Below are positions 28,315 through 36,085 of a stretch of DNA of 64,000 bases, piece after piece. The position numbers were made by a program, and so were the translations under genes. The notes beneath the pieces are model-generated. The model had not been told where the DNA came from. It ran no database searches and saw only the letters and a list, made by a program, of their open reading frames with translations. This stretch comes from Ruania alkalisoli (GTDB lineage Bacteria; Actinomycetota; Actinomycetes; Actinomycetales; Beutenbergiaceae). The number at the start of each line of letters is the position of its first letter. The first letter of the stretch is position 1. Location: assembly GCF_014960965.1 (NCBI RefSeq), contig NZ_CP063169.1, positions 591,581 to 655,580 of the forward strand, written 5' to 3'.

Positions 28315-29592
28315 GTGATCGACCTGAAGAGCCTGCGTGAGGATCCGGACGTCGCCCGAGCCAGCCAGCGGGCCCGGGGTGAGGACCCCGAGCTGGTGGA
28401 CCGGGTGCTGGCAGCCGACGAACGCCGTCGGGCGCTGCTGACTGCCTTCGAGCAGCAGCGAGCCGAGCAGAAGGAGGTCTCCCGCTCCGTGGGGAAGGCC
28501 TCGCCGGAGGAACGCGAGCACATCCTCGCCAAGGCGAAGGCGCTCGCCGAGCAGGTCAAGGCCGCCGAGGCGGAGGCGGGCGCTGCTCAGAGTGAGCTGG
28601 ACGAGCTGCTCGCGCAGTTGCCGAACCTCGTGCTCGACGGCGTCCCTTCCGGTGGTGAGGACGATTACGTCGTCCTGAAGGAAGTGGGCACGCCGCGGGA
28701 CTTCGCCGCTGAGGGTTTCGAGCCGGCAGACCACCTCGACATCGGGAACGGCCTCGGCGGGATCGACACCGAACGTGGCGCGAAAGTCTCCGGTGCGCGG
28801 TTCTATTACCTCACCGGTATCGGCGCCCGACTGGAGCTGGCGCTGCTGAACGCTGCGATGGACACGGCTCTCGCAGCGGGGTTCACCCCGGTGATCACCC
28901 CGACGCTGGTCAAGCCCGAGATCATGGCCGGTACCGGGTTCCTCGGCGCGCACGCAGATGAGATCTACCGGTTGGAGGCCGACGACCTGTACCTGGTGGG
29001 GACTTCGGAGGTGGCGCTCGCCGGGTACCACGCGGGCGAGATCATCGACCTGAGCGATGGTCCCAAGCGGTATGCCGGCTGGTCGGCGTGCTACCGCCGC
29101 GAGGCCGGCTCCTATGGCAAGGACACTCGCGGCATCATCCGGGTGCACCAGTTCCACAAGGTGGAGATGTTCTCCTACGTCCGGGTCGAGGACGCCGAAG
29201 CCGAGCATCAGCGTCTGCTCGGCTGGGAGGAGCAGATGCTTGCCCTCGTGGACCTGCCCTACCGGGTGATCGACACCGCCGCCGGTGACCTGGGTTCCAG
29301 TGCCGCCCGCAAGTTTGACTGCGAGGCGTGGCTGCCGAGCCAGCAGCGATACCTGGAGCTGACCTCCACCTCCAACTGCACGACCTTCCAGGCCCGCCGC
29401 CTGGGTGTGCGCGAACGCGGCGAGCGGGGCACCCACCCGGTGGCCACCCTGAACGGCACCCTTGGGACGACCCGCTGGATCGTGGCGATCCTGGAGAACC
29501 ACCAGAACGCCGACGGGTCGGTGCGCGTGCCGGAGGGTCTGCGCCCCTACCTGGGCGGGCTCGAGGTGCTCGAACCGGTCACTGCTCGATGA
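28315..29592 (+). CDS. serS: Seryl-tRNA synthetase
   Basis: Charges tRNA-Ser with serine; class II synthetase of 425 residues. An N-terminal coiled-coil arm (about residues 30-100) is followed by motif 2 ([28 protein letters not shown]) and motif 3 ([17 protein letters not shown]). GTG 28315 is used: the protein then opens with the typical [10 protein letters not shown]. It overlaps the following HAD gene by ATGA. Both tRNA-Ser genes of this window lie 6-7 kb downstream. Confidence 0.97.
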   Translation: MIDLKSLREDPDVARASQRARGEDPELVDRVLAADERRRALLTAFEQQRAEQKEVSRSVGKASPEEREHILAKAKALAEQVKAAEAEAGAAQSELDELLAQLPNLVLDGVPSGGEDDYVVLKEVGTPRDFAAEGFEPADHLDIGNGLGGIDTERGAKVSGARFYYLTGIGARLELALLNAAMDTALAAGFTPVITPTLVKPEIMAGTGFLGAHADEIYRLEADDLYLVGTSEVALAGYHAGEIIDLSDGPKRYAGWSACYRREAGSYGKDTRGIIRVHQFHKVEMFSYVRVEDAEAEHQRLLGWEEQMLALVDLPYRVIDTAAGDLGSSAARKFDCEAWLPSQQRYLELTSTSNCTTFQARRLGVRERGERGTHPVATLNGTLGTTRWIVAILENHQNADGSVRVPEGLRPYLGGLEVLEPVTAR

Positions 29593-30455
29593 ACCCGATG
29601 AGCGTCCGGGATGCAGGCGTGCGGCCGGTCACCGGGCCCGAGGGCAGGTCCGCACTGGCCCGGCTCCGGGAGGCGCCGGAGCAACTGGTGGCGCTCGACA
29701 TCGACGGGACGATCCTGGGGCACGACCAGAGCCTGAGCGCGAACGTGACCGACGCCGTCGGGGCGTTGCGTGAGGCCGGTGCGCACGTGGTGCTCTCCAC
29801 CGGGCGCTCCATCCAGGCGGTGCTTCCCGTGGCTGAGGAACTCGGGATCACCGATGCGTGGGCGGTGTGCTCCAACGGCGCAGTGACCGTGCGGCTGGCC
29901 GAGGGTGGTTTCACGATCGACGACGTCGTCACCTTCGATCCGGCGCCGACACTGCGATTGCTGCGTGAGCACCTGCCGGAGGGCATCTTCGCCGTGGAGG
30001 ACCTGGGACGTGGCTTCCTGCTCTCGGCGCCGTTCCCCGATGGCGAGCTGACCGGAGAGCTGCGGGTGGTGGGCTTCGAGGAGCTGTGCGCCACCCCGGC
30101 TTCCCGCGTGACGCTCCGGGCTCCGGGCCTGGGATCGGACGACTTCCACGAGCTCGTCGACCGGTCGGGCCTGCACGGGGTGAGCTACGCCGTCGGGTGG
30201 ACCGCCTGGCTGGACATCGCCCCCGAGGGGGTCTCCAAGGCGTCTGCGCTGGAGCGGGTGCGTGTGCGCCTGGGCGTCCCGTCGACGGCGACACTCGCCG
30301 CTGGCGATGGGCGCAACGATATCGAGATGCTCTCCTGGGCTCAGGTGGGTGTGGCGATGGGCGGGGCGGATGCCGATACCCGGGCGGCCGCCGACTTCGA
30401 CGCAGCGCCGGTGAGCGAGGATGGGTTGGTGCCGGTGCTGACGGCGCTGGTCTGA
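29589..30455 (+). CDS. HAD-superfamily hydrolase (Cof type)
   Basis: A 288-residue phosphatase with motif I LDIDGTIL (nucleophile Asp37), motif II LSTGRS and motif [13 protein letters not shown], plus the Cof-type C2 cap. ATG 29589 overlaps the serS stop as ATGA, so the two are translationally coupled; this pairing is common in actinobacteria. Likely a sugar-phosphate or nucleotide phosphatase; exact substrate unknown. Confidence 0.88.
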   Translation: MNPMSVRDAGVRPVTGPEGRSALARLREAPEQLVALDIDGTILGHDQSLSANVTDAVGALREAGAHVVLSTGRSIQAVLPVAEELGITDAWAVCSNGAVTVRLAEGGFTIDDVVTFDPAPTLRLLREHLPEGIFAVEDLGRGFLLSAPFPDGELTGELRVVGFEELCATPASRVTLRAPGLGSDDFHELVDRSGLHGVSYAVGWTAWLDIAPEGVSKASALERVRVRLGVPSTATLAAGDGRNDIEMLSWAQVGVAMGGADADTRAAADFDAAPVSEDGLVPVLTALV

Positions 30456-30540
30456 GGGCTGCCTGAGCCCAGAGGGCGCCAATGACAGCGCCGGCCGGTT
30501 CTGCTGCACACTGGATCTCATCGACGACGAGGAGCACACC

Positions 30541-31485
30541 GTGAAGACGTTCACCCTGCCCGGTACCCAGATCACCGCACCGAATGTGGTGCTCGGTCTG
30601 ATGCGGATCGCCGAGAAGAGCGACGAGGAGATCCGCACCCTGGTGGCCACCGCGCGTGAGGCCGGGATCGACTTCATCGACCATGCCGACATCTACGGCC
30701 GTGACCACGGCTGCGAGGAACGCTTCGGTGCGGCGATGCAGCTCACCGGCTCCCAGCGCGAGGAGCTGACGATCCAGACCAAGTGCGGGATCGTGCCGGG
30801 GCAGAACGGTCGACCGACTCATTTTGATTTCTCCTACGAGCACATCGTGGCGCAGGTGGAGGGGTCGTTGCGGGCGCTGCGCACCGACTACCTCGACATC
30901 CTGTTGCTGCACCGGCCCGATGCGCTGGTGGAACCGGAGGAGGTGGCGCGTGCCTTTGACGAACTGCAGGCCACGGGCAAGGTGCGTCACTTCGGCGTCT
31001 CCAACCACACGCCTCGTCAGATCGACCTGCTGAAGACGGCGGTCATGCAGCCGCTGGTGGCGAATCAGGTCCAGCTCTCGATCACGCACTCGCCGATCGT
31101 GGCGCAGCCGCTGGCGATGAACATGCAGGGCGAGGACCAGTCGATCGTGCGGGACGGCGGAGGCCTCGTCGAGTACTCCCGGCTGCACGACATCACCCTG
31201 CAGGCGTGGTCACCGTTCCAGGCGGGCTTCTTCGACGGGGTGTTCCTAGGATCGGAACGCTACCCGGAGCTGAACGCCGTGATCGATCGGCTGGCCGCCG
31301 AGTACGGGGTACCGCCCATCGCGATCGCGGTGGCCTGGATCACCCGGCACCCGGCGCGCATGCAGGTGGTGCTCGGTACCACCACGCCGGAGCGGGTGAC
31401 AGGTGCGGCGCAGGGCTCGGACATCCCGCTGACGCGGGCGCAGTGGTACGAGTTGCTGCATGCGGCGGGATATCTGATTCCCTAG
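30541..31485 (+). CDS. Aldo/keto reductase (YdhF-like)
   Basis: A 314-residue NADPH-dependent oxidoreductase. Active-site DHADIYG with Tyr52, Asp47, then TKCGI (Lys) and LLLHRPD (His) complete the catalytic set; GVSNHTPRQIDLL and the C-terminal LGTTTPERVTGA bind cofactor. GTG 30541 follows GACGAGGAG. Substrate unknown. Converges with the proteasome-activator gene. Confidence 0.92.
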   Translation: MKTFTLPGTQITAPNVVLGLMRIAEKSDEEIRTLVATAREAGIDFIDHADIYGRDHGCEERFGAAMQLTGSQREELTIQTKCGIVPGQNGRPTHFDFSYEHIVAQVEGSLRALRTDYLDILLLHRPDALVEPEEVARAFDELQATGKVRHFGVSNHTPRQIDLLKTAVMQPLVANQVQLSITHSPIVAQPLAMNMQGEDQSIVRDGGGLVEYSRLHDITLQAWSPFQAGFFDGVFLGSERYPELNAVIDRLAAEYGVPPIAIAVAWITRHPARMQVVLGTTTPERVTGAAQGSDIPLTRAQWYELLHAAGYLIP

Positions 31486-31528
31486 CTGCCTCGCGGGCCG
31501 GATCGCTCCGTCATCACAGGCACTGACA

Positions 31529-32266
31529 TCACAGGTACTGACCTGTGCCGTGGTGCGGCTCGCTGCCCTCCTGCTTCTGCAGCCCCAGCGCCTGACCGGG
31601 GTGGACGCCGGGAGGCAGTGCCTTGCGCATCTGGGAGAGCTGGTTCTGGGCGGCCATCTGCTGGGCCACCAACGCCGTCTGGATCCCGTGGAACAGGCCC
31701 TCGAGCCAGCCCACCAGCTGCGCCTGGGCGATCCGCAGCTCGGCGTCAGAAGGAGCACGGTCGTCGGTGAACGGCAGGGTGATCCGGTGCAGCTCGGCGA
31801 TGAGGTCCTCGTTGAGTCCGTCCTCGAGCTCGTGCAGGGACCGTTCGTGGATCTCAGCCATGCGTTCGCGTGCGGCCTCGTCCAGCGGGGCGCTCCGCAC
31901 CTCGTCCAGGAGTTGCTTGATCATCGTGCCGATGCGCATGACCTTCGCGGGTTCCTCCACCATGGCGGAGGGGTCGCGGGCGTCGTCGGCGGAGGCGACG
32001 CCCAGGCCTTCGGAGGAGGAGACGACCACGCGAGGGCTCTTCTCCTCAGCACTGGCGGGATCGGACTGCTCGGACTGCACGGACTGCTCGGACTGCTCGG
32101 ACTCGCTGGGCACGCCTTGGTCAGTCTTGTCCTGGTCGGTCTTGTCCCGGTCGGTCTCCCCTTGGATGGTCTGGTCCTGATCCGGCTCGTCAGCGCTCGC
32201 GTTCTCGTGCGCGGACTGTTCGGCCGTGTCGGGCGGGATGTTCTCGTCTCGACTCGCGGATTCCAT
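31529..32266 (-). CDS. bpa: Bacterial proteasome activator (Bpa/PafE family, DUF2587)
   Basis: ATP-independent ring that opens the 20S proteasome gate. The helical core (residues about 105-215: VMRIGTMIKQLLDEVR, GWLEGLFHGIQTALVAQQ) matches the family, and the protein ends in GQYL, the C-terminal motif that docks into the proteasome alpha ring. At 245 residues it is longer than the mycobacterial protein because the first 100 residues are an acidic, disordered stretch with DKTDQ and SEQSEQS repeats. Presence implies a proteasome locus elsewhere in the genome. Confidence 0.93.
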   Translation of the reverse strand: MESASRDENIPPDTAEQSAHENASADEPDQDQTIQGETDRDKTDQDKTDQGVPSESEQSEQSVQSEQSDPASAEEKSPRVVVSSSEGLGVASADDARDPSAMVEEPAKVMRIGTMIKQLLDEVRSAPLDEAARERMAEIHERSLHELEDGLNEDLIAELHRITLPFTDDRAPSDAELRIAQAQLVGWLEGLFHGIQTALVAQQMAAQNQLSQMRKALPPGVHPGQALGLQKQEGSEPHHGTGQYL

Positions 32267-32342
32267 GGCACCATCATGCCTGCTCCCGGTTCGTGGGGAC
32301 GGGGAAGATCAGGCCCACGAGCAGAAGCACTAGCCTTCGGGT

Positions 32343-33578
32343 ATGAACTGGTTGACCAACGCCGCTCACGCCCGCTGGCTGGAGAACGAGACCGATGCCC
32401 TGCTGGACTTCGCTTCCGGCGCGATGGTGGAGGAAGGTTTCGCCTACCTCAGCAGCGAAGGCGAGCAGATTCCGGCCGAGGGGAGCCAGCTGTGGCTCAC
32501 CTGCCGAATGATCCACTGCTTCGCACTCGGGTCCCTCCTGGGGCGGCCTGGTTCGGCCACGATGGTCGACCACGGCCTGCGGGCTCTGTCCGGGCACTTC
32601 CGTGACGACGTCAACGGCGGCTGGTATGCCCAGGTGGGTCCGGACGGGCCGATGGATGACACCAAGGCGGCCTACGCGCACGCCTTCGTGATCCTTGCTG
32701 GAGCCAGCGCTGCATCTGCGGGCCGCCCAGGTGGCAAGGAACTGCTGGAGGAAGCCCTGACCGTCTCCCTCCAGCGGTTCTGGCGGGAGGACGAAGGCAT
32801 GGTCGTGGAGTCCTACGACCGGACTTTCACCGATCTGGAGGACTACCGCGGCGTCAACGCGAACATGCACACCGTCGAGGCCTATCTCGCCGCCGCTGAC
32901 GTGACCGGCGACGACACCTGGCTCGAGCGGGCCACCCGCATCTCCCGCCGTGTGGTGGACGATTTCGCACGCAACCAGTCCTGGCGGATCCCCGAGCACT
33001 TCGACGCCAACTGGCAGCCGCTGCTCGACTACAACATGGACTCCCCGTCCGATCCTTTCCGGCCGGCAGGGGCCACGATCGGGCACTGGTTCGAGTGGTC
33101 CAGGCTGGTGCTGCACGTGCGGGCCGCGTGGGCTGCCCGCGGTGTCTCGGCCGAGGACTGGATGCTCGAAGGCGCCCAGGCACTGTTCGACCTCGGCGTC
33201 ACCGAGGGATGGGATGTGGACGGCGCCGACGGCTTCGTCTACACGGTCGACTGGGACGGCAAGCCACTTGTGCGGGAGCGGATGCACTGGGTGGTGACCG
33301 AGGCGCTCGCAGCCGCCGCAGCGCTGTACCGGGTGACTGGGGACGCGAACCTCGCCGCCTGGTACCAGCTGTGGTGGGAGTACGCGGCCGTGCACCTGAT
33401 CGACACCGAGAACGGCTCCTGGGTGCACGAGCTCGCCCCGGACAACGGGCCCAGCGCCACCGTGTGGGCCGGGAAGCCGGACACGTACCACGCGGTCCAG
33501 GCGACACTGATCCCGCGCCTGCCCCTGACCCCGGTGCTGGCTCCGGCGCTCGCGCAGGGCTTGCTCGATACGCACTGA
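32343..33578 (+). CDS. AGE-family sugar epimerase/isomerase
   Basis: A 411-residue (alpha/alpha)6-barrel enzyme of the N-acylglucosamine 2-epimerase family, the branch of YihS/mannose isomerases. Seen motifs: RMIHCFALG, GGWYAQVGPDGP, YAHAFVILA, NANMHTVEAYLAAADVTGD and PGATIGHWFEWSRLVL-like segment (GHWFEWSRL), which hold the active-site His and Arg residues. Probably interconverts a ketose and aldose such as fructose and mannose or a sulfoquinovose pair; which one is not decided. TAGCCT ends 6 nt before the ATG (leaderless pattern). Confidence 0.85.
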   Translation: MNWLTNAAHARWLENETDALLDFASGAMVEEGFAYLSSEGEQIPAEGSQLWLTCRMIHCFALGSLLGRPGSATMVDHGLRALSGHFRDDVNGGWYAQVGPDGPMDDTKAAYAHAFVILAGASAASAGRPGGKELLEEALTVSLQRFWREDEGMVVESYDRTFTDLEDYRGVNANMHTVEAYLAAADVTGDDTWLERATRISRRVVDDFARNQSWRIPEHFDANWQPLLDYNMDSPSDPFRPAGATIGHWFEWSRLVLHVRAAWAARGVSAEDWMLEGAQALFDLGVTEGWDVDGADGFVYTVDWDGKPLVRERMHWVVTEALAAAAALYRVTGDANLAAWYQLWWEYAAVHLIDTENGSWVHELAPDNGPSATVWAGKPDTYHAVQATLIPRLPLTPVLAPALAQGLLDTH

Positions 33579-33591
33579 CGCTGAGCCGGCT

Positions 33592-33669
33592 GTACTCCCA
33601 CTGCCGGTCGTACTCCCACTGCCGGCTGTACTCCCACTGCCGCCCGTACACCCACTGCCGCCCGTACAC
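33592..33669. repeat. 18-bp minisatellite, about 4.4 copies
   Basis: Units of 18 bp begin at 33592, 33610, 33628, 33646 and 33664 with the core GTACTCCCACTGCCG; the last two read GTACACCCA. Lies 14 bp after the AGE-family stop codon and directly before a long hairpin. It is non-coding on the best reading. Confidence 0.85.
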
Positions 33670-33733
33670 CCACCGGGGGTGAAGTTGATGTCGATGATGG
33701 GCCCATAACCGACGTCAACTTCACCCCCGGTGG
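33670..33733. terminator. Long hairpin between convergent AGE-family and oxidoreductase genes
   Basis: 24-nt arms (33670-33693 and 33710-33733) beginning CCACCGGGGGTGAAGTTGA, pairing with a single T/C difference, and a 16-nt loop. Works on either strand. Confidence 0.75.
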
Positions 33734-33786
33734 AGATCCGGTCGGTCCTTGTGTCCGGCAGGCGCCCCCGACGGCGTTCCCCCGCC

Positions 33787-34797
33787 TCAGGGGAGGAGTA
33801 GCACCTTCCCGAACACCTCGCCTTCGGCCATCATTCGGTGTGCCTCGGCCGCTTCGGCCAGTGGCACCCGTGCGTGCACGACCGGGCGGACCTTGCCCTC
33901 GGTGACCAGTGGCCAAGCACGCTTGCGGAGGTCGGTGAGGATCGCCGTCTTCTGCTCGGTTGGGCGCTGGCGCAGCACCGTGCCGTGGATCGATAGCCAC
34001 CGGGTGAGCAGCCGAGCCAGGTTCAGTTCGCCGGTGGCTCCCTTCTGCATGCCGAGGACCACGAGGTGGCCGAACGGGGCCAGCACGTCGATGTTCTGGT
34101 GCAGGTACTTCGCCCCGACGACGTCCAGCACCACGTCGGCGCCCGCGCCGCCGGTCTCGGCGCGCGTGATCTCGACGAAGTCCTCGTTGCGGTGGTCGAT
34201 GGCGCGGTGGGCCCCCAGCTCGGCGCACCGGGCGGTGCGGTCGGGGCCACCGGCCGTGGTGAGTACGCGGGCACCGAGGGCGGTCAGCACCTGGATCGCG
34301 GCGGTACCCACACCGCCGGAGCCGCCGTGGACGAGGCTCGTGATGCCGGGGAGGGCGTGCGGGGCCAGGCCGACCGTGGCAGGCAACTCGGGGACTGCGA
34401 TCAGGTTCGACCAGAGTGTCGCCAGGGCCTCGGGAAGTCCCGCAGCGTCGACGAGGTCGAGGCCATCCGGGACCGGAAGCAGATGCTCGGCACGGGCGAG
34501 CGCCTGCTCGGCGTACCCTCCGCCGTCGACGAGGGCGCAGACCCGGTCGCCCACGTGATGACCGGTGACGCCGTCGCCGAGCGTGGCGATCGTTCCGGAG
34601 ACCTCCAGGCCCGGCCAGTCGGGCGCACCCGCGGGCGGCGGGTGCAGACCTTTGAGCTGCAACAGGTCGGCCCGGTTCACTCCGGCGGCTGCCACATCGA
34701 TCAGCACCTCGCCCGGCCCGGGCGAGAGGGTGGGGACATCGGATCCGGTCAGCGTGGCGGCCGAGGACTCGGGGGAGGAGATCAGCATCGCGCGCAT
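33787..34797 (-). CDS. NAD(P)H:quinone oxidoreductase, zinc-independent MDR family
   Basis: A 336-residue medium-chain dehydrogenase/reductase of the quinone-reductase (PIG3/QOR) branch: GVNRADLLQLKG, PGLEVSGTI, the nucleotide-binding VHGGSGGVGTAAIQ and C-terminal GKVLLLP. It has no zinc-ligand cysteine cluster. ATG 34797 has TAGGGT 6 nt upstream (34804-34809 on the complementary strand), consistent with leaderless translation. Confidence 0.88.
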   Translation of the reverse strand: MRAMLISSPESSAATLTGSDVPTLSPGPGEVLIDVAAAGVNRADLLQLKGLHPPPAGAPDWPGLEVSGTIATLGDGVTGHHVGDRVCALVDGGGYAEQALARAEHLLPVPDGLDLVDAAGLPEALATLWSNLIAVPELPATVGLAPHALPGITSLVHGGSGGVGTAAIQVLTALGARVLTTAGGPDRTARCAELGAHRAIDHRNEDFVEITRAETGGAGADVVLDVVGAKYLHQNIDVLAPFGHLVVLGMQKGATGELNLARLLTRWLSIHGTVLRQRPTEQKTAILTDLRKRAWPLVTEGKVRPVVHARVPLAEAAEAHRMMAEGEVFGKVLLLP

Positions 34798-34912
34798 GGC
34801 TCCACCCTACGAACGCGGCACGCGTGCGCACACCCGGAGCGGCCCGGCGAGAGGAGCCGTCGGGTTACCGGTTTGGGCCTCCTCGTCGGTGTGGGACAGA
34901 ATGGGGTCACCA

Positions 34913-34998
34913 GGAGGGTTGACAGAGCGGCCGAATGTGACGGTCTTGAAAACCGTTGTGCCTCAACAGCACCAAGGGTTCGAATCCCTTACCCTCCG
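34913..34998 (+). tRNA. tRNA-Ser (anticodon UGA)
   Basis: Acceptor GGAGGGT (34913-34919) pairs with ACCCTCC (34991-34997), discriminator G. Anticodon stem ACGGT/ACCGT encloses CTTGAAA with TGA at 34947-34949. A long variable arm and GGTTCGAATCC T-loop mark class II tRNA-Ser. CCA follows in the DNA (34999-35001). Confidence 0.96.
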
Positions 34999-35039
34999 CC
35001 AGGTTCCGGCGTACGGTGGCAGACAGGAGGGATGCCATC

Positions 35040-35432
35040 GTGCCGCGCGGATGGGAATGGTTCAGGTTTGCCGCCGGAGTGGTCGTTGCACCGGGGATGG
35101 CCCATGGCGTCGTGTGGTGGGCCTCCTGGTTGACACCGCTGACGATGGCGGTGGCGCTCGTGGTCTTGGTCGCTGTGGTGATCGTTGCGCTGGTGCATGA
35201 GCAGCGCGCAGCGGGGCAACGGACCGTGCCTCAGCAACGGCGCCGCGAACGTGTGAATCTCGCGTTCGGCCGCGGTATGGCGCTGGGTGGGATGGGAGCT
35301 CTCCTCGCTTCACTGCTCGGGGTGCCATGGCTTGAGTCAGCCCAGGTGGCGTGCGTGGTGATCGCTGGGGGTGGAGCGGGTATGGCCGGCGGCGCGCGAG
35401 TGCGTCTGGGCCGCCTGGAGACGGCGACATGA
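35040..35432 (+). CDS. Small membrane protein of unknown function
   Basis: 130 residues with about four hydrophobic helices: FAAGVVVAPGMAHGVVWWA, MAVALVVLVAVVIVALV, ALGGMGALLASLLGVPW and ACVVIAGGGAGMAGGA, with a basic loop (RTVPQQRRRERV) in the middle. GTG 35040 is chosen because AGGAGG lies about 9 nt upstream; the longer frame would run into the tRNA. I do not recognise the family. Confidence 0.6.
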   Translation: MPRGWEWFRFAAGVVVAPGMAHGVVWWASWLTPLTMAVALVVLVAVVIVALVHEQRAAGQRTVPQQRRRERVNLAFGRGMALGGMGALLASLLGVPWLESAQVACVVIAGGGAGMAGGARVRLGRLETAT

Positions 35433-35503
35433 CAGCGTTCCCGGCGCCTCGGGAGGGGTGGTTCGCATCATCCCGGTGAGCCCGTTATCCTGGTGGGCAC
35501 CTA

Positions 35504-35592
35504 GGAGACGTCGCATAGTCTGGTCTAGTGCGCATCCCTGCTAAGGATGTGAAGGGGCAACCCTTCCGTGGGTTCAAATCCCACCGTCTCCG
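35504..35592 (+). tRNA. tRNA-Ser (anticodon GCU)
   Basis: Acceptor GGAGACG (35504-35510) pairs with CGTCTCC (35585-35591), discriminator G. Anticodon stem CATCC/GGATG with loop CTGCTAA gives GCT. Long variable arm as in tRNA-Ser. CCA is not encoded. The last 14 bases of the gene are part of the downstream 110-bp tandem duplication. Confidence 0.95.
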
Positions 35593-35798
35593 CCCTGTGA
35601 TGAAGCCCCGCCCACGCGTTTCGGGCGGGGCTTCATCACATATCTGGCTTGTGGGATTTGGGAGGAGCGAGCGCCAGCGAGGGACGGCTCCCACCGTCTC
35701 CGCCCTGTGATGAAGCCCCGCCCACGCGTTTCGGGCGGGGCTTCATCACGTGCTGCAGAGGGGATTTGAGAGGAGCGTCAGCGACGAGCGACGGCTCC
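35579..35798 (+). repeat. 110-bp tandem duplication of tRNA-Ser 3' end plus terminator
   Basis: 61 bp from 35579 to 35639 recur without change at 35689-35749. Each copy contains the last 14 bases of the tRNA and a hairpin GTGATGAAGCCCCGCCC / GGGCGGGGCTTCATCAC (17-bp stem, 9-nt loop). After these the two units are only similar (GGGATTTGGGAGGAGCGA versus GGGATTTGAGAGGAGCGT). Confidence 0.9.
35597..35749 (+). terminator. Two identical intrinsic terminators after tRNA-Ser(GCU)
   Basis: Stems 35597-35613/35623-35639 and 35707-35723/35733-35749, both 17 bp and perfect. They end the tRNA transcript; the second is the product of the duplication. Confidence 0.8.
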
Positions 35799-36085
35799 CG
35801 CGGCCTCCGTGTGACGCGATGGGCATGCAGCAGCGTGCGCATCACCCCGGCTGATTGCCTTACCACGGAGATGTCATGTTCGTCACATCCGAGGGTCGTC
35901 CCCGGAGCGTGAATCGTGGCGTTTAGCCCGCAATCGTGCGGGTCAGCGCGCCTCGCGGCCGCTGCTGCCACCTTCCCTCGCTGGTAGTTGAACGAATGAG
36001 AAGTCGTGTGACGCTGTCCTTAACTCCTGCCCAGCCAGTCAATCGGGCGGGGCATTCCACACTCTCCGGGGGAAGGTCCATCACT
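35799..36085. other. Intergenic stretch before the giant adhesin
   Basis: Apart from the duplication remnant at its left end, no gene, repeat or clear promoter box is visible here. The adhesin frame is open through 35936-36085 but without coding character. Confidence 0.5.

Noticed and set aside
28278-28559. In-frame upstream extension of lipid kinase 2
   Set aside because: It would lie antisense to serS; ATG 28277 opens a normal membrane anchor and has the leaderless -10 pattern.
33199-33669. Minus-strand frame encoding Y-x-RQWE repeats
   Set aside because: The repeats come only from the 18-bp minisatellite; the rest lies antisense to the AGE-family gene and has no start context.
33592-33669. 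Short regular repeats considered as a CRISPR array
   Set aside because: Units are directly adjacent with no spacers and no cas genes are nearby.
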